From Chrysogorgia sp. JL179-B06 (lineage: Eukaryota > Cnidaria > Anthozoa > Scleralcyonacea > Chrysogorgiidae): a stretch of 64,000 nt of DNA. This document shows positions 58,352 to 64,000 of this stretch, one piece after another. The notes under the pieces were generated by a model. That model was not told where the DNA came from. It did not search any database and was given only the letters and a program-made list of their open reading frames with translations. A program made the position numbers and the translations under genes. The DNA lies in contig JAYKKM010000307.1 of the NCBI GenBank assembly GCA_035772405.1, positions 312,501-376,500 on the forward strand. Reading direction: 5' to 3'. Every line of letters starts with the position of its first letter. Position 1 is the first letter of the stretch.

Positions 58352-59728
58352 CTAGAGTACGAACTTACTTACCACCACTCCCATCAGTATCAACGACACG
58401 GGAAACAAACTAGACGTAGAGGACGTAGAGGGTTTGATAGGTGAGGTTGAGGGAGACGATGTCTTTTTCACAGTGTCTAGTGTTTCCAAATGCTCTCCTC
58501 CACTCGTGTGTGTTTTTGGTTTCTTCACTATATTTTCAAAGTTAAGTTCACTATTGAAACCAAACACCATGTTCGTTTCTGACGACTCTCTCAGTAAATT
58601 ATTATATCCTGGAATAGGTGTTTTCAACAATACCATACTGCGTGGTATTAACCATGTGTTTGGAGTGACTGCCATATCTAACTTAACATTCGTATCTTTA
58701 ATAGCTTTGTTCATCAAATTAATCCATGTACTTGGTGAATATTGTACAACTGCATCTTCCACAATATTCCTGAAAACTTGTTGAACTTCACGCGCACTCG
58801 CCCGACCGCCAACAATACTTTGTTTAGATTTTGCCTGTGCACCGAGTAATGCGTAGACGTAGACTTCTATAGACTGGTTTAAGAGTTCCTGTCCTAACTC
58901 GGTGATCCCATTACTCACTCTTGGACAATAGCGCTTGTAATCTCCTTGTAAGTCTCTAATAATACTCACCCAATTACCACCGAGAGGGAGATGGTTTTTT
59001 AACACTCTCCAATCTGGAATGTACAATCTCAAAATGTCGGCGATGTCAGGTCCACTTTTGTCAAGACGAAACATCACCCTTCGCATGGTGAAATACACAT
59101 GAAATCTCATGAGACTTGTTATTTGTTTCGGGACGTCAGGGTTTGGTGTTAGGTTTTGTAAAGACACCCCAGACCTGTACGTGGCAATGTACATCGCTGC
59201 AATAGCTTGGTAGTAACTCTTCGACAATGTCCACACTGTACTGATCATACTCCCCTCGGGTCCATCCTGATAATACTTTTTCGTGTCTATCACTATCTTG
59301 GGTAGGTCAGAGTTAAAGTAATTCTTATCGTCCACGTAGACGTTGAAGTCGTTGACGTGGTAGTTGAGTACGTACGGTGGGAATGTCACGTTGGAAGTCC
59401 CGGCTCTCTCCGTATGCAAGAGTTTTTGTACTGTACCACCACTGTTCCATATTCTCGGGAAAGGTGTATTGTTGTGTAACCATTTCCACATGCTTTGATC
59501 GTTCTTGAATGTGGTGCTGGTAATGTCAGTCGAGAGTATGTCACTATTTCGAAAATATACATCTACTCTCGTCACATCACCTTGTTGTGTTTGAACCGGG
59601 TCAAACTCAAACTTACTCATTGTGGCGAATGGATATTTTTTCAAAAGATCTGACTTTGCCTTTTGAATCGCAATCTCAGAATTTTTAATTGTCTTATCAT
59701 AGTTCTCACCGTAGTATGCTCGTATCAT
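58352..59728 (-). CDS. Large element B protein, probable virion component with C-terminal membrane anchor
   Basis: 458 residues from ATG at 59728. The body has ATMSKFEFDPVQTQQGDVTR, VPKQITSLMRFHVYFTMRRV and PDWRVLKNHLPLGGNWVSII (mixed alpha/beta), then a Ser/Thr/Pro linker (KKTSSPSTSPIKPSTSSTSS) and a hydrophobic end (LFPVSLILMGVVVSKFVL). No recognised family. A tail-anchored design suits a structural or assembly protein. It shares an 11-base promoter with the divergent gene at 59740. Confidence 0.6.
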   Translation of the reverse strand: MIRAYYGENYDKTIKNSEIAIQKAKSDLLKKYPFATMSKFEFDPVQTQQGDVTRVDVYFRNSDILSTDITSTTFKNDQSMWKWLHNNTPFPRIWNSGGTVQKLLHTERAGTSNVTFPPYVLNYHVNDFNVYVDDKNYFNSDLPKIVIDTKKYYQDGPEGSMISTVWTLSKSYYQAIAAMYIATYRSGVSLQNLTPNPDVPKQITSLMRFHVYFTMRRVMFRLDKSGPDIADILRLYIPDWRVLKNHLPLGGNWVSIIRDLQGDYKRYCPRVSNGITELGQELLNQSIEVYVYALLGAQAKSKQSIVGGRASAREVQQVFRNIVEDAVVQYSPSTWINLMNKAIKDTNVKLDMAVTPNTWLIPRSMVLLKTPIPGYNNLLRESSETNMVFGFNSELNFENIVKKPKTHTSGGEHLETLDTVKKTSSPSTSPIKPSTSSTSSLFPVSLILMGVVVSKFVL

Positions 59729-59739
59729 TTATAAATAAA
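59729..59739. promoter_or_regulatory. 11-bp bidirectional start-proximal box (TTATAAATAAA)
   Basis: Only these 11 bases separate ATG 59728 (minus) from ATG 59740 (plus). They read TTATAAATAAA forward and TTTATTTATAA in reverse, so both strands present a TATA/AATAAA-like box directly before a start codon. Transcripts must be nearly leaderless or begin inside the other gene. Confidence 0.6.
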
Positions 59740-60420
59740 ATGAAGAGACTATCAGTGTTCATCGAGAGTGGTAAGAAAACAGTCATGTTGGACAGGAGTT
59801 TGGTACTCCCAACAAGTTCAACTCTCGTCGTAAAGTCGGCGAGTGTGTTTTGGGATTACAAGAATGTGATTAAAGACTACAACGATGTTATTCAGTACAA
59901 CGCAGTAAAATACGTGATACCTGAAGGTTACTGGTCTTTTGAGAGTCTTGTGACGTACTTCTCAGGCAAAGAAAATATCAAAATAACAATATCACACAAC
60001 GTGTACGATCACACATGCACGCTAAAAACAGAACATCCTACCAAGTTATACAAGTTTGGAGAGTTACTTGGTTTCCCAACGAACACGTCAATGGGGAAAG
60101 GAGAGGAGGTTAGTCCTGGCAGGATAGACATCAATAGAGGTCTAAGATTTGTAGAGATTCGTTGTGACACTCTTGTAGACGAGACTATAGACATGTCAGG
60201 TAGACGGAGTAGTGTTATTGCAGTTCTTCCTATCACATCAGAGTCTACACTCAATGGTAGTGTATTACATTTCCCAACGGTGGAGTCTAGTGTTCCCACT
60301 CGTAGTGGGACGTACAACAACTTGTCTTTTCACACCAAAACAAATGTGAGCGGTATAGACAAGGTAGGGAGTGTTTTGATTGACATTAATATACTCTCAA
60401 ATAAAAAGTATGGACAGTAG
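59740..60420 (+). CDS. Polinton-associated capsid or penton candidate, element B
   Basis: 226 residues from ATG at 59740. Blocks: VIPEGYWSFESLVTYFSGKE, LYKFGELLGFPTNTSMG, LRFVEIRCDTLVDETIDMSG, then IAVLPITS and a final VGSVLIDINILSNKK. They align in order with the element A protein at 46853-47743, although overall identity is low. The beta-rich pattern suits a virion protein. Its stop overlaps the integrase start by 11 bases, so the two are expressed as a pair, as in element A. Confidence 0.65.
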   Translation: MKRLSVFIESGKKTVMLDRSLVLPTSSTLVVKSASVFWDYKNVIKDYNDVIQYNAVKYVIPEGYWSFESLVTYFSGKENIKITISHNVYDHTCTLKTEHPTKLYKFGELLGFPTNTSMGKGEEVSPGRIDINRGLRFVEIRCDTLVDETIDMSGRRSSVIAVLPITSESTLNGSVLHFPTVESSVPTRSGTYNNLSFHTKTNVSGIDKVGSVLIDINILSNKKYGQ

Positions 60421-61507
60421 TGTTGTAACAGAACAGAGTCTAAGAGATTTGTACTATAACCCTGTGACTGGTTATCAAAGTATGGAGAGACTATATCAAA
60501 AAGCATTAGCAGAAGGTCTAAACGTAAGTAGAAAGTCTGTGAAAGAATGGTTGAAAACACAAGACACGTACACACGGTACAAATCCATAGTGAGACGTCA
60601 CAAATTCCGAAAGACATGGGTCTCGTACCTTGGTGAACAAATTCAACTCGACCTCGTCGATATGGGAAAATACAAAAACAAGAACAACGGTTACTACTGG
60701 ATACTCACGTGTGTCGAGATTCTTAGTCGCTACGCTTTCGCTATCCCTGTATATCGGAAAGATACGAAAAACATGACGAAAGCCGTAGACGAGTTACTAC
60801 GTGAGTTTCATGAAAGATTTGAGATGTATCCGAAAATAGCACAGTTCGACGAAGGATTAGAATTTTACAATGTAGGCGTTAAAAACTTGTTAGGAGAACA
60901 TAACATAGAATATTTCTCCACAAAGTCTGACAAGAAAGCGGCTGTGGTTGAGAGGTTCAACAGGACCCTGAAGACTAGTATGTGGAAATATTTCTACAGC
61001 AAGGGAACGTACAAGTGGACAGACGTTCTAGACGATCTCGTTGAGAGTTATAACAACACGAAGCATAGTAGTATTCTCATGAAACCGGTAGACGTCGATA
61101 AGACTAATGAGAGTCAGGTGTGGATGACACTTTTCGGTAGTGAAGTTGGCGAATTTCCACGACCAAAATATAAACTTGAACAAAAAGTGAGAGTGAGTAA
61201 GTACAAAAGTATATTCACGAAAGGCTACGAAGCTAATTTCACAGAGGAAATCTTTTCCGTGAGTAAAGTGGTTCGTGGAGATCCAAACGTCTACGTTCTT
61301 AGCGACGAGGGCGGGGAAGATGTTATTGGAACGTTCTACGAGGAGGAGATGTCTGCCGTAGAGAAGACAGAAGACGCTACGTACCGTGTCGAGAAAGTTT
61401 TGAAAAGAAAGGTGGTGAACAAGAAAAAGATGGTCTTAGTCAAATGGGCTGGTTACGATGCGAAACACAACTCATGGATTCCGGAGAGTGATATGGAAAA
61501 CTTGTGA
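60410..61507 (+). CDS. Retroviral-type integrase with C-terminal chromodomain, element B
   Basis: 365 residues from ATG at 60410, which follows CAAATAAAAAGT. Core motifs are EQIQLDLVDMGKY (first Asp), AQFDEGLEFYNV (second Asp) and KAAVVERFNRTLK (Glu). At about 320-365 a chromodomain is clear: YRVEKVLKRKVVNKKKMVLV, KWAGYDAKHNSWIPESDM. Chromodomain integrases can direct insertion to marked chromatin. It is intact, unlike many element A genes, and differs from the A integrase by this domain. Confidence 0.96.
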   Translation: MDSSVVTEQSLRDLYYNPVTGYQSMERLYQKALAEGLNVSRKSVKEWLKTQDTYTRYKSIVRRHKFRKTWVSYLGEQIQLDLVDMGKYKNKNNGYYWILTCVEILSRYAFAIPVYRKDTKNMTKAVDELLREFHERFEMYPKIAQFDEGLEFYNVGVKNLLGEHNIEYFSTKSDKKAAVVERFNRTLKTSMWKYFYSKGTYKWTDVLDDLVESYNNTKHSSILMKPVDVDKTNESQVWMTLFGSEVGEFPRPKYKLEQKVRVSKYKSIFTKGYEANFTEEIFSVSKVVRGDPNVYVLSDEGGEDVIGTFYEEEMSAVEKTEDATYRVEKVLKRKVVNKKKMVLVKWAGYDAKHNSWIPESDMENL

Positions 61508-61514
61508 AAAAAAA

Positions 61515-61632
61515 TACAAAAAAAAAATTCAAAAAAAATTTCAAAAAAAATTTCAAAAAAATTTCAAAAAAATTTCAGACGAAAATAGAATCTCAGACGA
61601 AAATAGAATCTCAGACAAAAATAGAACTCTAG
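61515..61632. repeat. AAAAAATTTC and CAGACGAAAATAGAATCT tandem repeats
   Basis: After the integrase stop there are about six AAAAAATTTC units, then CAGACGAAAATAGAATCT twice and a third variant. Noncoding, probably a 3'-region of the integrase transcript or a boundary. Confidence 0.7.
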
Positions 61633-61741
61633 TTGTCAAGACACTCAGGAATGTGGCGTAAACCCCCCTGACTAGGGTCACGTCATCCTTAACTACAACC
61701 ACGTCAGCGGGGTCGTCTCACGTCAAAACAAAGAGAAAATC

Positions 61742-61999
61742 ATGGAGGGTGAGAATGAAAACGTCGTCAGGTTCTCTCTCCAGCGTCTCGAGGATCTACT
61801 CGCGAGGGAGAAGAAAGCCAGGAGAGCCGCCATAATGAAGGGGAGGAGCCTAACGGTGAAGATGAGTGAGATGAGTGAGAAGATGAGTGAGATGAGTGAG
61901 CGGTTAGCCACCGTTAGGGCTGAGGTGAACCACCACGCGAGGAGGATAGCCTCGCTCGAGGAAGAGATTGGGAGAGCGCCGCCCTCGCCAACCTTATGA
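61742..61999 (+). CDS. 85-residue coiled-coil protein, element B
   Basis: ATG at 61742 opens a Lys/Glu/Arg-rich frame with repeated SEMSEKMSEMSE, then ERLATVRAEVNHHARRIASL. It is strongly helical and could be a coiled coil. No start-proximal AATAAA box is seen, and part of the frame is made of a 9- to 12-base repeat, so a repeat origin is possible. Function unknown. Confidence 0.4.
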   Translation: MEGENENVVRFSLQRLEDLLAREKKARRAAIMKGRSLTVKMSEMSEKMSEMSERLATVRAEVNHHARRIASLEEEIGRAPPSPTL

Positions 62000-62605
62000 G
62001 AAGCCACACCTTTGTGAACTGTCTCGAGGTCTCGTTTCGACGTTGAGAAAAGAAAAAAAAACTGTTGGTGTCAAAAACTGTCGCGTCAAAGACTGTCACG
62101 TTAAAAACTGTCGCACCAAAAACCGTGTGTGCGTCGTCGTGTGCGCGCACACTCGTCGCGTACACGACACTTGTTGTGCACGCGACACCTTTTGTTAACG
62201 AAAAGTCACGACAAGTCCCGTTCGGACTCTTAAAAACGTTGTCTCGTTGACTGGGGGGAAGTGGCGAGGACCAGAACTTTTTCACTCTCTCAAAGAGAGT
62301 TTTGTACGAGAATATAATTTTTTAAAGAAAAGCAAGAAAACGTCAAAAAAGTCTCACGAGTCGTTCGTTAATATCTAGTTACCTTAACGTAGTTCGCGAA
62401 AAGTGTCTGTAGACACTACCCACGTAGTGATAACTTGAGTTATCACTACAAGAGAGTTGAAATTCGTAGTGTTTCCTACGGGTTTTTCGACTTTCGCGGT
62501 CTTTTTTTGTTTTCGTCTCGGCAGGCGCGCGTACGTAGTGGTCAGCGGTCGTGATAGGAGTAGAGGGGGCCCCTCTAAAATTTCTAAAAACTTTCAATAA
62601 ATAAA
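62000..62605. other. Noncoding GC- and repeat-rich region of element B with hairpins
   Basis: GTCAAAAACTGTCGC-type units occur four times at 62069-62130. GTGCGCGCACAC and GTGTACACGACAC-type palindromic CG/AC motifs follow. A perfect 12-bp-arm palindrome GTAGTGATAACT/AGTTATCACTAC lies at 62424-62449 beside GTGTCTGTAGACAC at 62403-62416. This may be a replication or regulatory region; no gene is supported. Confidence 0.5.
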
Positions 62606-63772
62606 ATGGCTGAAGCTGACGACAATTTTGAGATGGAAGAGAGGTTTCCAGAGTACGATAATCTCGATAACGAAGAGTTAGACACGACTCTTGACAATCT
62701 CAATCAGAGATTTCTGATTGACGACGATGTGTTAATCACTGAGAGGATCACATACATTAACCGTCTTCTCTTAGCTGAGACAAGTTTTGGTGGTGATCTA
62801 GATGTAGGGGGTGGTGTAGTGAACGATGTGTTCATTCAAGTAGACAAGTACGTACAAGACTCTCGCGAGGGTCAAAAACTTAATCCTTACTCAGAGAGTG
62901 TAATAGAAATTAGAAATAGAACTACCGTGAGAGACGGTAAGGTCTTTTTCAAAGAAAGACTTAAGAGTGGTGGATTCTCCACCGTCGAGAAAATAGTTCT
63001 AAACAATGTGAACGGTTCGTATGTAAAAAACATAGCGAAAAGAAACTCAAACGCCGTCTCACAATTCGAGAAACTCGTCGAGTCCGCAGTGAATGAGACG
63101 AACACATCTTCTAACTTACCCATGACTCCTATCGTAGATCAGGTGATAGTTCCAGACGATGTTCTTGGAAGACTTAGTGAAGAAGACCAGCGTGTCGTGA
63201 ACGGTGTATTGAGTCGTTCAACTACAATCTTACCAGAGAGTAGAGTCGGTAGTCGAGGAGCTATCCAACTCATGATCGACGAGTTTCGAGAGAGGAGTAG
63301 TGCGAACCTTGAGTTAGCTAGAGACAGTGATATAGCCGACGCTAGAGAGTTTTTTCAAAAGTCTTTTGATGAGGATGTGGTGGCTGACGCCTTTGAGAAA
63401 CAGAGAGCTATAGAAGAAGTTCGTGGTGAACAGGAGAAGGACGTCTCGCGTCTGGAGAGGTTCAAAGAATGGATAAAAAAAAACGCACTAGGTGTCTCCG
63501 CGTTGGGTATAGCTATCGCAGGATTGGTAACGACTATCATAGTTGGAATGAGAGGTGCGATCGCGAAGGGAGCTGGTGTCGCGTTTAGTTTCGCGAAGTT
63601 CGCGAAAAACGCTATTTTAAAGCTTGGTCCGTTCGCTGTCGGAGTCGCGAATTTTGTTTACACGATACTGAAGGCTGGCGCGAGAGCTCTACAGTGGTTA
63701 GCTCAAAATCTGTGGATTGTAGTCATTGGCGTGGTGTGGGCACTGAACGAGTATCGTAAAAGTCGAAATTGA
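62606..63772 (+). CDS. Membrane-anchored virion-type protein, Polinton-conserved, element B
   Basis: 388 residues from ATG at 62606, directly after CAATAAATAAA. It has an acidic N-terminus, LDTTLDNLNQRFLIDDDVLI, a long charged middle, and the conserved C-terminus RLERFKEWIKKNALGVSALG with two to three hydrophobic spans (IAIAGLVTTIIVGM, FAVGVANFVYTIL, NLWIVVIGVVWAL). I recognise this hydrophobic C-terminal layout from animal Polintons, where it is presumed to be a virion protein. The exact role is unknown. Confidence 0.7.
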   Translation: MAEADDNFEMEERFPEYDNLDNEELDTTLDNLNQRFLIDDDVLITERITYINRLLLAETSFGGDLDVGGGVVNDVFIQVDKYVQDSREGQKLNPYSESVIEIRNRTTVRDGKVFFKERLKSGGFSTVEKIVLNNVNGSYVKNIAKRNSNAVSQFEKLVESAVNETNTSSNLPMTPIVDQVIVPDDVLGRLSEEDQRVVNGVLSRSTTILPESRVGSRGAIQLMIDEFRERSSANLELARDSDIADAREFFQKSFDEDVVADAFEKQRAIEEVRGEQEKDVSRLERFKEWIKKNALGVSALGIAIAGLVTTIIVGMRGAIAKGAGVAFSFAKFAKNAILKLGPFAVGVANFVYTILKAGARALQWLAQNLWIVVIGVVWALNEYRKSRN

Positions 63773-63811
63773 AACGAGTTTAAAGAGACGATGTATATAA
63801 ATAAAGTAGAG

Positions 63812-64000
63812 ATGAGTGATAGTGAGAGAATTGGTAGTGTCTACGTTTTGTACACCATGTTGGATGGTGAGATCTATGTGGGTAGTACGTTCGGAACTGT
63901 TAAAAAAAGACTTGGAGAGCACAAAAGTTGTTCGAAAAGTGAAAAACACAAAAACCTGAGACTCTACAAAAAGATGAGAGAGGTCGGTGTCAACAGCTTT
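63812..64000 (+). CDS. GIY-YIG endonuclease domain protein, 3' end outside window
   Basis: ATG at 63812 is chosen because the box TATATAAATAAAG lies just upstream; an in-frame ATG at 63791 would place the box inside the gene. The visible 63 residues contain SVYVLYTMLDGEIYVGSTFG (GIY and YIG motifs) and KKRLGEHKSC, the first part of a GIY-YIG nuclease. It likely nicks DNA during replication, repair or spread. The catalytic Glu lies beyond the window. Confidence 0.85.
   Translation, partial: MSDSERIGSVYVLYTMLDGEIYVGSTFGTVKKRLGEHKSCSKSEKHKNLRLYKKMREVGVNSF

Noticed and set aside
37500..64000. Giant-virus (nucleocytoplasmic large DNA virus) insertion
   Set aside because: Polymerase is of the protein-primed Polinton type, and retroviral-type integrases are present; no giant-virus hallmark genes were seen.

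Overview
The window looks like a transposon-rich stretch of an invertebrate animal genome, most likely a cnidarian. The clues are the mixture of degraded hAT, P-element/THAP9-like, pogo-like, Helitron-like, DIRS-like and LINE fragments with tRNA-derived repeats, several protein families that I associate with coral, sea anemone and Hydra repeats, and three Polinton/Maverick-type (adintovirus-like) integrated elements. No intact, clearly cellular host gene was found. Species assignment is inference.

Layout. (1) 1 to about 3,010 is the end of a Polinton-like element, copy C: a protein-primed family B DNA polymerase cut by the window edge, a two-finger zinc protein, a G-run array and 50-bp hairpin repeats. 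(2) About 3,010 to 37,500 is host DNA full of dead mobile elements. It holds a hAT MITE with a perfect 8-bp target duplication, a 2.9-kb inverted repeat, a foldback, a P-element-like relic, a LINE 3' end, tRNA-like SINE/MITE composites, a gag-like relic, a Helitron-like relic with an internal deletion, a pogo-like relic, a second hAT-like relic, a DIRS-like relic and an unassigned transposase relic. (3) About 37,500 to 49,556 is a very AT-rich, decaying Polinton-like element, A. It has a retroviral-type integrase, a capsid candidate shared with element B, a basic/hydrophobic X-like peptide, an expanded family of small proteins and a broken Fic-domain gene. Several of its genes carry frameshifts or in-frame stops. 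(4) About 49,560 to 64,000 (continuing) is a younger Polinton-like element, B, of ordinary GC content and mostly intact. Its left arm (minus strand) carries polymerase, a possible single-strand DNA-binding protein and a NUMOD-like protein. Its right arm (plus strand) carries membrane proteins, the capsid candidate, a chromodomain integrase and a GIY-YIG nuclease. ATPase, protease and major capsid genes are not seen and may lie beyond 64,000.

How the genes work together. In B the polymerase and the possible SSB would replicate a linear genome, the integrase would insert it, and the membrane and capsid candidates would build particles. Most B genes carry a TATAAATAAA- or TAATAAA-type box within about 15 bases of the start codon. 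In one place two divergent start codons are separated by only 11 bases that are essentially this box. A and B share the pairing of integrase with capsid candidate but differ sharply in composition, age and accessory genes. The A/B junction and the accessory genes of A (Fic, the five-member paralog family and the Cys-rich pairs) are the least explained parts of the window.
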